64,000 bases of DNA from Cellulophaga sp. BC115SP (GTDB lineage: Bacteria > Bacteroidota > Bacteroidia > Cytophagales > Spirosomataceae): positions 124,001-188,000 of the forward strand of contig NZ_JAAALB010000006.1 in NCBI RefSeq assembly GCF_009905545.1, written 5' to 3'. Under the pieces are notes generated by a model. That model worked only from the letters and a program-made list of their open reading frames with translations, did not search any database and was not told the DNA's origin. This document shows, one piece after another, positions 27,013-35,441 of this stretch. Both the position numbers and the translations under genes were made by a program. Position 1 is the first letter of the stretch. Each line of letters starts with the position of its first letter.

Positions 27013-27417
27013 TTAATCTAACAAACCTTTATGCTTTAAATAGTCAAAAATCAACTTGTCAACTTCTGCAATTTTGTCTTGGTCTGAGTATTTGAGCCAT
27101 TGAATCTCTTCTATCTCTGCGCTTGCTTTCAAGTCACCAACATATTTCCCTCCATAACAAGTCATTTTTACCATAACTCCTTCGGGATGTCCATGCGCTT
27201 GTGCTTCAAAAGTACCAATGTAGTGCAACGTTTCTACGTCAAGCTTTACACTCAATTCCTCTTCAATTTCTCGAAGTAACGCTTGCTCATCTGTTTCTCC
27301 GACCTCTCTTTTTCCACCTGGGATATAGAACTTATCCTTCCCATAGCTTTTCGTAGAAAGGATAGTTTGATTCTGTAACTCTATCCAAGCAAGTTTATCT
27401 ATAACCTTCATATTCAA
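27013..27417 (-). CDS. NUDIX hydrolase (MutT-like)
   Basis: This 134-residue protein has a canonical Nudix box (GGKREVGETDEQALLREIEE), with PGGK at the start and REIEEEL as the metal-binding core. Only the Nudix domain is present. It hydrolyses a nucleoside diphosphate linked to another moiety; the substrate cannot be told. The start may be the second methionine (27411). It is too short to be the HTH-containing NAD regulator NrtR despite nearby NAD salvage genes. Confidence 0.88.
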   Translation of the reverse strand: MNMKVIDKLAWIELQNQTILSTKSYGKDKFYIPGGKREVGETDEQALLREIEEELSVKLDVETLHYIGTFEAQAHGHPEGVMVKMTCYGGKYVGDLKASAEIEEIQWLKYSDQDKIAEVDKLIFDYLKHKGLLD

Positions 27418-27427
27418 GATATATTAC

Positions 27428-27550
27428 TAAGTTAGTGGGCAATTTTTGAGCTTTCGGCTTTCAGCTTTGGGCTTTAGGAAAAATGCATGTCTGTGGTCGT
27501 TAAAAACATTTTAACACTCTTTGCCTTGTGCCTGTTGCCTTGTGCCTAAA
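27428..27550 (+). repeat. Dispersed repeat family B, divergent copy
   Basis: It opens CTAAGTTAGTGGGCAA like 32495, then repeats TTTCGGCTTTCAGCTTTGGGCTTTAGG and ends in GCCTTGTGCCTGTTGCCTTG, a wording shared with the 40-kb array. The middle is poorly conserved. Confidence 0.4.
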
Positions 27551-27581
27551 CACATAAATAAATATTATTTTGTACAATTAC

Positions 27582-28952
27582 TCATAAACTATTCCCCTTC
27601 ACTTCGTCAAAAGTATAATCTTTCAAGATTTCACCATTTTCAAAAACTGTTACGAGTAAATCCTCCCCTTCTTCGTCAAGGTTAACTGTATGATATTCGT
27701 TGTCTTTGAAAATGAGCTTCAAACGTCCTTTTTTACTCTTTTTACCGTGGTCTGTAATAGGGTCTTTAAATACCAGACGGTCTTGCCCATCGACGGTAGC
27801 GCAACTACATTTGAAGGCAAATTTTTGGGTATCTCTATGTACTTTTTGCAAAAGTGCCCCTCCCATCCCAAAGGTAATATTGTCGGCACTCCAACCATTT
27901 AGAGCAAGATTTTCAAGGATTTCGCCAATACTTTCATAGTTGACTCCATCGCCTTGGATTACTCTGATTTGAGGCACTAATACTTTATATCCTTTTTCGT
28001 TGATGGTATATCCTATTTTCTCGCCTAAAATTTCTGTTACTTTCAACACTACATCTTTTGGAACACCACTATCTGGACGAACTACTAAAGTACCATTTCT
28101 AGCTAAAATCTTTTCCTTCAAAGCTTCGCCCCAAAGTTTTTCGCAGGCATAATACACGTCGTAGCTATCACTCACAACAGCGACTAACCCTTCTGGATAT
28201 TGGCCAAGCATATTGCGATAGGCATCTAGCTCGCCTTCTTGTTTCCAACTCGTAATCGTGCTGTGTTCGGCAGCAGGAATACTAAAACCAAACATACTGT
28301 CGGGCTGATAGTACTCTTGGATAAATGTCAATGCCGTGACGGTATCCGTACCCATGAAGTTTACCAAATGCGCCGCTCCTCCTATACCTGCACTTTCAAC
28401 ACTACTTACTCCTCTAAAACCAAAGTCATGAAGTTTGAAATCAATAAGGCTTGGGTCACCTGTTTTTTCTAAATAAGATAAAATCAATGAACGAACGGCC
28501 TTACTGGTGGTAGCAACTGTACATGGATACCACAATTGTACCAATAAAGTTTCTAGAAAATTGCTTAACCAGTAGCATTTGGGATCGGTATTTTCAACGG
28601 TCATTAGCACATGATGAGTCGGAATGACTGCCCCTTCGGCAACCGCCTTGATTCTTATTGGAAGTCTACCTTGATATTTTTCGAGAATATATTCCCAGCC
28701 TTCACGGTTAAATAGCGTTTCTGAGCCAAAATGTGCGGCATAAAGTTTAGCAGCTTGGTCTATTTTAGCTTGCGTAACGACTTCTCCTGCCAAATATTCT
28801 TTGAGCAAATACTGCAATCCAAAAAAGGTAACTTGCTCGAACTTTCCTCCGCGACTCTCGAAATAACTGTAGATATGACTGGTTCCAGAAGGATATTGTT
28901 TGTAATGACTTAGCTTGTAGCTGTCGGTGAGTAGGAGGATATTATTTTGCAT
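27582..28952 (-). CDS. nadV: Nicotinamide phosphoribosyltransferase NadV
   Basis: This 456-residue type II phosphoribosyltransferase resembles human NAMPT. It has LLTDSYKLSHYKQYPSGT at the start, YFESRGGKF, DFGFRGVSS, NFMGTDTV, where the aspartate favours nicotinamide over nicotinate, SIPAAEHSTITSW with the catalytic histidine, and VVSDSYDVYYACEKLWG. It makes NMN from nicotinamide and PRPP. It is likely an operon partner of the NadM-like/Nudix gene 208 bp upstream, although a TATCTTTG box at 29072-29079 could give it its own promoter. Confidence 0.93.
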   Translation of the reverse strand: MQNNILLLTDSYKLSHYKQYPSGTSHIYSYFESRGGKFEQVTFFGLQYLLKEYLAGEVVTQAKIDQAAKLYAAHFGSETLFNREGWEYILEKYQGRLPIRIKAVAEGAVIPTHHVLMTVENTDPKCYWLSNFLETLLVQLWYPCTVATTSKAVRSLILSYLEKTGDPSLIDFKLHDFGFRGVSSVESAGIGGAAHLVNFMGTDTVTALTFIQEYYQPDSMFGFSIPAAEHSTITSWKQEGELDAYRNMLGQYPEGLVAVVSDSYDVYYACEKLWGEALKEKILARNGTLVVRPDSGVPKDVVLKVTEILGEKIGYTINEKGYKVLVPQIRVIQGDGVNYESIGEILENLALNGWSADNITFGMGGALLQKVHRDTQKFAFKCSCATVDGQDRLVFKDPITDHGKKSKKGRLKLIFKDNEYHTVNLDEEGEDLLVTVFENGEILKDYTFDEVKGNSL

Positions 28953-29071
28953 ATCAACTCGGTTTGAGCTTCGAAAAGCTGTATTTATAGCAGTAAACTA
29001 AAGGCTATCAAGCCATTTCCCAATTTCTTAAGTCTGGAGAATTTAGCTTACGTTAAGTTTTTATTAAAAAA

Positions 29072-29079
29072 CAAAGATA
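29072..29079 (-). promoter_or_regulatory. Candidate -7 box (TATCTTTG) of nadV
   Basis: This is an exact minus-strand TAnnTTTG match 120 bp upstream of the nadV ATG. Confidence 0.4.
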
Positions 29080-29159
29080 GAATTCTTGATGTAGTAAAGA
29101 ACTTATCAAGAAAAATATTTCTTAGGGGCTTTGGGCAACAAGCTCTAAAGAATCCGAAA

Positions 29160-30065
29160 TCAAATATCCGACATCTCCAATCCTGAAAATCCCTTTTTTT
29201 CCCACAACCTAAAAATCACACGGTGCTCTTCTACAAAGTCTTGCTCAGTCAGAGAAGCAATATCGAACCATCTTAACTCCTCGATATCGTCTTGCGCTGT
29301 GGGAGTTCCCCCTTCGTATTCAGCTACAAAAAAGCTAGTGATAATTTTGTCAACCTCTTCTCTGTATCGCCAATCATCTATTTTGGCAGTACCAATGTAT
29401 CGCGCTTTGGTTAATTTCAAACCCGTTTCTTCCTCGGCTTCTCGAATGGCTGCATCTTCGAAACAATCATCTTCGGGGTCGATAAACCCACCGATAAATC
29501 TAAAAAGTGCTTGTTGGGGTTTTCTGCCAAGTAAAACTTTATCGCCAGATACGATAGCTACATCGACAGTAGGAAATACTTTTGGATATTGCGCGCGAAC
29601 GGTCTGAAACACTCCTACTCGATAGGCTTCTTGAGAACGGTCGGCATCGCTGATAATGTGTGGTGCATATTCGGGCAAATCAACCCATTCGATAGGATAA
29701 CTAAGTTCATATTGAGTGAGGTTATTGCTCTCTTTGAAGACAAATAACTGACAATCTTTACTTTCACCAACCACCTTAATAATAGCATTTTCCAATGCTT
29801 GCGAGGTTGCTTGTGCAGATATTTGCTTTTTGAAGGACGCAATCTTAGCGTTTGGAAATTCCTTTTCCAACATCAACTTTCTGGTATCTATATCCAAAGG
29901 ATGATTTTTACTAGAGGGAATAGGCGCTGAAGCTATTACAAGAATCACTTCAGTAAATTGATTTTGCAACTGGTTGATAAAGGCTTTTTCAAAAGCTCCT
30001 ATTTCTATCTGTTGAAAAGTGCCAACCACTACGGCGTATAAAACTGATGAGGTATTTTGAGTCAT
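29160..30065 (-). CDS. NadM-like (degenerate) / Nudix two-domain protein
   Basis: This 301-residue protein has the layout of bifunctional NMN adenylyltransferase/ADP-ribose pyrophosphatases. Residues 1-145 resemble a nucleotidyltransferase Rossmann domain, but the motif GRFQPxHxGH reads GTFQQIEIGA at 15-24, so both catalytic histidines are gone (E21, A24). Residues about 160-295 form a Nudix domain with GRKPQQALFRFIGGF and REAEEETG at 208-215; the box is one residue longer than usual. With NadV next door a role in NAD salvage or ADP-ribose turnover is likely, but the adenylyltransferase step may be lost. Confidence 0.82.
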   Translation of the reverse strand: MTQNTSSVLYAVVVGTFQQIEIGAFEKAFINQLQNQFTEVILVIASAPIPSSKNHPLDIDTRKLMLEKEFPNAKIASFKKQISAQATSQALENAIIKVVGESKDCQLFVFKESNNLTQYELSYPIEWVDLPEYAPHIISDADRSQEAYRVGVFQTVRAQYPKVFPTVDVAIVSGDKVLLGRKPQQALFRFIGGFIDPEDDCFEDAAIREAEEETGLKLTKARYIGTAKIDDWRYREEVDKIITSFFVAEYEGGTPTAQDDIEELRWFDIASLTEQDFVEEHRVIFRLWEKKGFSGLEMSDI

Positions 30066-30297
30066 ACTCTTGGTCTATTTTTCTTTGAGTACTTTAAAAA
30101 TACAACCATTTCTTGAAAAGAAGGGTTTCTTTGTCTATGCATTTGTCCAATACCTTTAAAATCTCTCTTGTATAAACCTATAGAGTCTGGCAATGATTTT
30201 CTTGAAATCTTGGTAATTTGTAGCAAATGTGTTTTGGTAACGATCAGAGTATCTATTATTCACTTGCCCGAACCACAACTATATAACCCTTCCAACT

Positions 30298-31743
30298 ATG
30301 ATAAGAAAAAAACTCTTAAACCTTTGTTTATTAGGTTTTATGACCTTCGGATTTGTCCCTCCCAAGCCCAAAACACCCAATATTGTTTTAATATTTATGG
30401 ATGATCTCGGTTATGGAGATATTGGTGCCAACGGTGCTACCAATTACCAAACACCGAATATCGATAAGATGGCATCAGAAGGTATTAGGTTTACTAATTT
30501 TTTGGCAGCTCAAGCCGTTTGTAGTGCCTCAAGAGCAGCACTGCTTACAGGCTGCTATCCCAACAGAATTGGTTTCTCAGGAGCCTTAGCGCCTACCTCT
30601 ACTATCGGAATCAATGCTAATGAGACAACCTTAGCCGAAGTTTTGAAAGAAAAAGGATATAAAACTGCTATCTATGGCAAATGGCATTTGGGTCATCAAA
30701 AACAATTCTTACCATTGCAGCATGGCTTTGATGAATACTTTGGACTACCTTATTCCAACGATATGTGGCCAATTGATTATGATGGAAGTCCCGCACCAGA
30801 AGGTCATTTTAAGAAAAAGGCTTATCCAACTTTACCGCTGATTCAAAATAATGAAAGAATTGAGGATATAACGACACTTGAGCAACAAGGGATGTTGACT
30901 TCCAGATATACAGAAAAAGCCGTTGATTTTATCAAACGAAATAAGAATAACCCTTTCTTCTTGTATTTGCCCCATTCTATGCCTCATGTGCCTATCAATG
31001 CTTCTCCAAGATTTAGAGGAAAAAGCCAACAAGGGCTATACGGCGATGTAATCATGGAAATAGACTGGTCAATTGGTGAGGTATTGAAAGCCTTAAAAGC
31101 AAATGGCTTGGATAAGAATACACTTGTGATTGTTACTAGCGATAATGGACCTTGGCTAAATTATGGAAATCACGCTGGTTCGTCGGGAGGATACCGTGAA
31201 GGAAAAGGGACGAGCTATGAAGGCGGGCAACGTGTGCCTTGCGTGATGCGATGGAAAGGAACTATGCCTGAGGGATTGGTTTGTAATAAATTGAGCTCGA
31301 CGATTGACCTTTTACCAACAATTGCAAAATTCTGTCAAGCTAAACTTCCTAGTAACAAAATTGATGGATTAGATATTTCGGAACTACTCAAAGGCAACCT
31401 TTCGGCTGAGCCAAGAAAATCGTTTTACTATTACTATCGCAAAAACTCTTTGGAAGCTGTTCGCAAAGGCAATTGGAAATTAGTGTTGGCTCACAATGGT
31501 CGTACTTACGAAGGTTTTCAGCCAGGCAACGATGGTTATCCTGGGCAAGTGAATGAGAACTCACCCGTTCCAATGGCTTTGTACGACTTACGTCGTGACC
31601 CAGGCGAACGCTATGATGTTCAGAAAACATATCCTAAAATCGTAGAAGAGCTACTTCTGTTAGCAGAAGAAGCGCGGGAAGATTTGGGCGACGATATTAC
31701 ACAAAAGACAGGTAAAAATAACCGAGAAGCAGGAAAAGAGTAA
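30298..31743 (+). CDS. Secreted sulfatase (type I, formylglycine-dependent)
   Basis: This 481-residue arylsulfatase-family protein has an N-terminal signal sequence (residues 1-20). The metal-binding MDDLGYGDIG at 34-43 is followed by the formylglycine motif CSASR at 75-79 (C-x-A-x-R), then GKWHLGH, and SDNGPWLNYGNHAG in the C-terminal half of the catalytic domain. It should hydrolyse sulfate esters in the periplasm, probably from sulfated polysaccharides, after maturation of C75. No sulfatase-maturing enzyme or SusC/D pair is in the window. Confidence 0.93.
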   Translation: MIRKKLLNLCLLGFMTFGFVPPKPKTPNIVLIFMDDLGYGDIGANGATNYQTPNIDKMASEGIRFTNFLAAQAVCSASRAALLTGCYPNRIGFSGALAPTSTIGINANETTLAEVLKEKGYKTAIYGKWHLGHQKQFLPLQHGFDEYFGLPYSNDMWPIDYDGSPAPEGHFKKKAYPTLPLIQNNERIEDITTLEQQGMLTSRYTEKAVDFIKRNKNNPFFLYLPHSMPHVPINASPRFRGKSQQGLYGDVIMEIDWSIGEVLKALKANGLDKNTLVIVTSDNGPWLNYGNHAGSSGGYREGKGTSYEGGQRVPCVMRWKGTMPEGLVCNKLSSTIDLLPTIAKFCQAKLPSNKIDGLDISELLKGNLSAEPRKSFYYYYRKNSLEAVRKGNWKLVLAHNGRTYEGFQPGNDGYPGQVNENSPVPMALYDLRRDPGERYDVQKTYPKIVEELLLLAEEAREDLGDDITQKTGKNNREAGKE

Positions 31744-31824
31744 AATAAGTGAGGAGTTGTGAGTGGGGAGTTGTCCTTTGTCCTTGCCTAAAATAGGTTG
31801 CCTTTTAAATTTAGTGTATAGCTA

Positions 31825-31890
31825 AAAAAGCGCCGTAGGTGCGAAAGAACACCAATTATATTGAAGTCTTTCGTACTTACGGCGCTTTTT
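31825..31890. terminator. Long bidirectional hairpin
   Basis: AAAAAGCGCCGTAGGTGCGA at the left pairs with the right arm (TCTTTCGTACTTACGGCGCT, then TTTT) over 24 bp with two mismatches, between convergent genes. Confidence 0.75.
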
Positions 31891-31918
31891 CTCAAACAGA
31901 AATATCTGTATAAGATTT

Positions 31919-32386
31919 CTAAAACACTATCTCCATTTTAATATCTGCACGAGAATATTCTGTTTCGCCAATTGGAACTTCGACGAAGCCTAATTTACGA
32001 TACATCGTTAAAGCTGGTGTAAGTTGAGTCGAGGAAACTAACCATAGAACTGTTGCTCCCAAATCTTTTGCCGCCTGAATCGTATGCGCACATAAAACCT
32101 TTCCTGCTCCTATACCTTGATATTGCGGATTTACAGCCATTTTAGCCATTTCATAATCGGTATCGCTGTTTTTAACCAAGGCAACTGTTCCTACTACTTG
32201 ATTTTGGTAAAGGGCAAAGAAAATCTGTCCTCCACTTTCCAAAATATATTTTTCAGGATTTTCCAGTTGCTCCACATCATGTGGTTCTACCTTGAAATAC
32301 TTTTGAATCCATTCTAAATTCAAAGTCTTAAAATCCTCTTTATACTGAGGTTGATATGATTCGATTTGTATTGATTCCTTTGACAT
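31919..32386 (-). CDS. GNAT family N-acetyltransferase
   Basis: This 155-residue protein has the GNAT core: MAVNPQYQGIGAGKVLCAHTI with the Q-x-x-G-x-G CoA loop and ALTMYRKLGFVEVP at the end. The N-terminal YQPQYKEDFKTLNLEWIQKYF region is typical of a Bacteroidota GNAT subgroup. Substrate unknown. Its upstream gap contains a family B repeat. Confidence 0.87.
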   Translation of the reverse strand: MSKESIQIESYQPQYKEDFKTLNLEWIQKYFKVEPHDVEQLENPEKYILESGGQIFFALYQNQVVGTVALVKNSDTDYEMAKMAVNPQYQGIGAGKVLCAHTIQAAKDLGATVLWLVSSTQLTPALTMYRKLGFVEVPIGETEYSRADIKMEIVF

Positions 32387-32494
32387 AAATCTATCATGCT
32401 ATAGCTTTGAGCCGTAGGCTTTTATAAAAAAAGTTGTCAGTTATTGGTATATCAGTTATTGAATTGTACTCATCATCAGATTAGTACTTTCAAA

Positions 32495-32636
32495 TTAAGT
32501 TAGTGGGCAAAATTAAAATAATTTTACCCGCTTTAAGCTCTAGGCTTTATGCGGTAGGCTAAAAGTTGAAATGAATTTCTCATGAAATAATTTAAGCTCT
32601 TTTGCCTAATGCCTGTAGCCGAGAGCTTAAAGCCTA
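32495..32636 (+). repeat. Dispersed repeat family B, reference copy
   Basis: This copy of about 140 bp begins AAGTTAGTGGGCAAAATTAA, continues with GCTTTAAGCTCTAGGCTTTA, AAAAGTTGAAATG and ATGAAATAAT, and ends GCCTAATGCCTGTAGCC then GAGCTTAAAGCC. The reverse complement of 58450-58583 follows the same order of blocks. Its right end reaches the PhzF stop codon. Confidence 0.6.
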
Positions 32637-33419
32637 CACAAAGATTTGCCCTTTAAGATACAGAACTGCTTTTCCTGCAATTTTGACTCTATCGCCTTCT
32701 AGTTTACACCATAATTCACCTTTACGAGGAGATATTTGCCAAGCTGTTAGTTCTGTTTTGCCGAGTTGTTCAGCCCAGTAAGGTGTCAAAGTCGTATGTG
32801 CCGAGCCTGTAACTGGATCTTCATCAATCCCTGATTGTGGTCCGAAGAAGCGTGACACAAAATCTACCTTGCTACCTTTGGCGGTTGCAATAATTCCTCT
32901 GGCCTCGATAGTAGCCATTTGTCGCAAATCAGGACGAAGTTCCAATACCAATGTTTCATTTTCGAGCACGACCATATAATCCGATTTGCCACGATAAGTA
33001 TGAAGGATATTTACGCCCAAACATTCATTCAAAGCTGGCAATGGCTCTACTTCCTTGATTTCGTCCGCAGGAAAGTTCAATTCTAATAAATCATCTTGTT
33101 TCTGAACCGTTAAAATGCCACTTCTTGAAAAAAACTCGATAACTTCATGCTTATAACCTAACTCAGTAAATAATACATGTGCTGTTGCCAAGGTAGCATG
33201 TCCACACAAATCAACCTCTACCGTTGGCGTAAACCAGCGAATATGAAAACGAGTGTCGGTTTCTTGTACAAAAAAAGCAGTTTCAGCCAAATTATTTTCC
33301 AATGCAATTTTTTGCATTAGATCATTAGGCAGCCATGACTCTAGCGGACAAACTGCCGCTGGATTTCCTCCAAAAACTTGAGAAGAAAACGCATCTACTT
33401 GATAAATAGGAATTTGCAT
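32634..33419 (-). CDS. PhzF family isomerase/epimerase
   Basis: This 261-residue protein is read from the ATG at 33419 (MQIPIYQVDAFSSQVFGGNPAAV); an ATG 75 bp earlier adds a non-homologous tail. It has the two diaminopimelate-epimerase-like halves of the PhzF fold, with the active-site glutamate in ENNLAETAFF, DLCGHATLATAHVL and the DEDPVTGSAHTTLTPYW segment. Related proteins are metabolic isomerases; phenazine production is not implied. Confidence is high for the family, low for the substrate. Confidence 0.9.
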   Translation of the reverse strand: MQIPIYQVDAFSSQVFGGNPAAVCPLESWLPNDLMQKIALENNLAETAFFVQETDTRFHIRWFTPTVEVDLCGHATLATAHVLFTELGYKHEVIEFFSRSGILTVQKQDDLLELNFPADEIKEVEPLPALNECLGVNILHTYRGKSDYMVVLENETLVLELRPDLRQMATIEARGIIATAKGSKVDFVSRFFGPQSGIDEDPVTGSAHTTLTPYWAEQLGKTELTAWQISPRKGELWCKLEGDRVKIAGKAVLYLKGQIFV

Positions 33420-33610
33420 TGTATTACAGTTGAAGTTTACGATGGAGTACTTCAAGAATGGTGGTATTTTCTCAATTCCTTGATCCTGAAGCACATGGTT
33501 TTTCTTTTCTATATATTTAAAATGAACAAGTCAATACTCCCTTATAAAATGAGTAGAAAATAGCGATAGGAAAACTTATTTTTCGGTTATCTAGTCATTT
33601 GATAAGTGAT

Positions 33611-33618
33611 TAATTTTG
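33611..33618 (+). promoter_or_regulatory. Candidate -7 box (TAATTTTG)
   Basis: This is an exact TAnnTTTG match 32 bp before the first of two tandem orphan genes. Confidence 0.45.
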
Positions 33619-33649
33619 TTCTTATTCAACAATAATTCTCTTTAAAAGA

Positions 33650-34189
33650 ATGTTTAAAATCGGTATGCTTTACTTGGGCTTACTATGCTTTTTTAATAGC
33701 AAAAATGCCAACGCCACTTCTCTTATATATTCATTTTCTAGGGTAGAAGTAAAATCTATAGTATCTAAAAACACGCACTTGTGTTACAATACTTTCATGC
33801 TAGAAGAACGTGAAAAATCAAGCTACTTATTTCAAAATACCATTTGTGATTTCATCAGCATTTCAGCTGAAATGCTACTTGATTCAAATAATACAAATGT
33901 TAAAAAAGTACAAATTGATTCTACACTTCATTCAAAAAACCTCACAGATACCACTCAGCTACAAGCTCAAACCATTGACTCTACGGAAACATCTTCTCAT
34001 AACTATCGTCCCATTATTATCACCTATCCCAGAGGATATGATAAAAATAGGAGTCCCCGTTACAAACTAAGTGGTCGTGTAAAATATATAAAGCAATACC
34101 ATTATAGAAAACTCAGTGGAGATGATTGGACTGGAATAGCAAAGATATCATTACTAGCAATTGCAGCAATAGTATATCTTTTTAAATAG
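33650..34189 (+). CDS. Orphan secreted/anchored protein, paralogue 1
   Basis: This 179-residue protein has an N-terminal signal sequence (1-22, ending NANA), a Ser/Thr-rich middle, the motif RPIIITYPRGYDKNR at about 119-133 and a C-terminal hydrophobic helix (WTGIAKISLLAIAAIVYLF) with nearly no tail. The next gene encodes a paralogue with the same middle pattern (VKK..., TDTT, PIIIYPAGYDRNK) and a C-terminal helix. I recognise no domain. The C-terminal helix could anchor the protein in a membrane. Confidence 0.65.
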   Translation: MFKIGMLYLGLLCFFNSKNANATSLIYSFSRVEVKSIVSKNTHLCYNTFMLEEREKSSYLFQNTICDFISISAEMLLDSNNTNVKKVQIDSTLHSKNLTDTTQLQAQTIDSTETSSHNYRPIIITYPRGYDKNRSPRYKLSGRVKYIKQYHYRKLSGDDWTGIAKISLLAIAAIVYLFK

Positions 34190-34258
34190 AGAATATTGCC
34201 GTATAAACTAGGAATTCCCTACATTCAACGTTCAAATCCAATATCACTTTTGTTTACC

Positions 34259-34777
34259 ATGACTAAATTAATAATTATCTATTGTGGGATTATTTTCTCA
34301 TGCTCTAATTCAAGTGCCAGTGTAATCTCACTGACAAACTCTTCATATATGACAGCATCTTTGTTAGCCGAAAAAGCTAGCCTAGATGGTGGCAAACTAG
34401 CAGGAACTACAACGTCTACTTTCATATCTGAAAAAACCTTAGGGCTTTGCTCAGGCTTTTCTACAGAAATTGTATCTGATTCAAATTATAACCAAGTCAA
34501 AAAGGTACTTTCTGACACCACAAACTACACTCAAAAACACACAGATACCACTCGGGTACAAAACGTCACTAATGATTCTCCGATAAAACAATCGGCTCCT
34601 ATTATCATTTATCCAGCAGGATATGACAGAAATAAAAAACTTTTTTATGGAATGACTCAAGAGGAAAAAGATCTCCGAAAATTAAAAAGTGAACGAACTC
34701 TTAGAACCATCAGTACGGTTATTTCAGTTTCTTTTTCAATCTTTTTGGTTATTGCCCTCGCTATTGGAGGAAAGTAA
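34259..34777 (+). CDS. Orphan lipoprotein-like protein, paralogue 2
   Basis: This 172-residue protein is read from the ATG at 34259 (MTKLIIIYCGIIFSCSNSSA); an upstream TTG frame is discarded because the ATG gives a proper signal sequence, possibly a lipobox (IFSC). It shares VKKV, HTDTT and APIIIYPAGYDRNK with the previous protein and has a C-terminal membrane helix (ISVSFSIFLVIALAIGGK), preceded by a charged EEKDLRKLKSERTLR stretch. It is 69 bp downstream of its paralogue, so they are a tandem duplication, probably one operon. Confidence 0.62.
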   Translation: MTKLIIIYCGIIFSCSNSSASVISLTNSSYMTASLLAEKASLDGGKLAGTTTSTFISEKTLGLCSGFSTEIVSDSNYNQVKKVLSDTTNYTQKHTDTTRVQNVTNDSPIKQSAPIIIYPAGYDRNKKLFYGMTQEEKDLRKLKSERTLRTISTVISVSFSIFLVIALAIGGK

Positions 34778-34826
34778 GGTTTTTATTTCCTTCTACAATC
34801 AAATATCACTGAATGCTAGAGGCGCA

Positions 34827-35318
34827 TTATTTCGATTTTTCATCAATATATTTTTGATAGTAATCTATATAAAAACCATCTTTCAAAAAATACTGCTCGA
34901 ATGCCTCCACAGAACGCATCAAATCATGTGCTTCTTTGCTAATTAATTGTTGGTTAACTGTTTTGATATTGTCCCAAATTTCTTGCAACTGAGGTAAAAA
35001 TGCCCAGCCTTTTTCTGTCAGTTTCAAGATACGTTTACGAGCATCTTCAGGCGACTTTTCGGACATAACCCAGCCTTTCTTCTCTAATTCTTTTACAAAT
35101 TGAATCACCGCAGGATGTGAAATATTCAGATGCTCCGATGCCTCCATTACACCAATGGATTCTTTTTGTGATAATAAATAAAAGAGCGGAAACCATTTGG
35201 GTTCAAAATCGATACCGTGTACACGGTACACATTAATGGCCTGCTTAAAAACCAATTCGGCAAGACGTTTCATCCTACTCGCAATCGCCAAAGGGCCTAA
35301 TTCTTTGATAATATCCAT
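34827..35318 (-). CDS. MarR family transcriptional regulator
   Basis: This 163-residue protein has a MarR-type winged helix at about 30-115 (LFYLLSQKESIGVMEASEHL, then ISHPAVIQFVKELEKKGWV and the wing SPEDARKRILKLTEKG). A C-terminal dimer helix follows. Two overlapping perfect palindromes in its promoter (35332-35348) are likely self-operators. The next gene on the strand upstream is an ABC ATPase; no efflux pump is adjacent. Confidence 0.87.
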   Translation of the reverse strand: MDIIKELGPLAIASRMKRLAELVFKQAINVYRVHGIDFEPKWFPLFYLLSQKESIGVMEASEHLNISHPAVIQFVKELEKKGWVMSEKSPEDARKRILKLTEKGWAFLPQLQEIWDNIKTVNQQLISKEAHDLMRSVEAFEQYFLKDGFYIDYYQKYIDEKSK

Positions 35319-35331
35319 TTTTATGTAATCA

Positions 35332-35348
35332 GTTACGTAACTAGTTAC
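35332..35348. promoter_or_regulatory. Candidate MarR operator
   Basis: GTTACGTAAC (35332-35341) and GTAACTAGTTAC (35337-35348) are perfect palindromes that overlap, 14 bp upstream of the marR start. MarR proteins usually repress their own promoter through such sites. Confidence 0.5.
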
Positions 35349-35441
35349 TAAATTAATTATTTATTTTAACTAAAAAAATAAAAGATGAGAATTTTATGAT
35401 AGTCGGCTAAAAGTTGACTGCTCCTAGCCGACTCACAGATA

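Noticed and set aside
27013-27417. NrtR-type NAD regulator
   Set aside because: The Nudix protein near nadV has no winged-helix domain and only 134 residues.
32634-33419. Phenazine biosynthesis gene
   Set aside because: PhzF-like proteins are widespread isomerases; no other phz genes are present.
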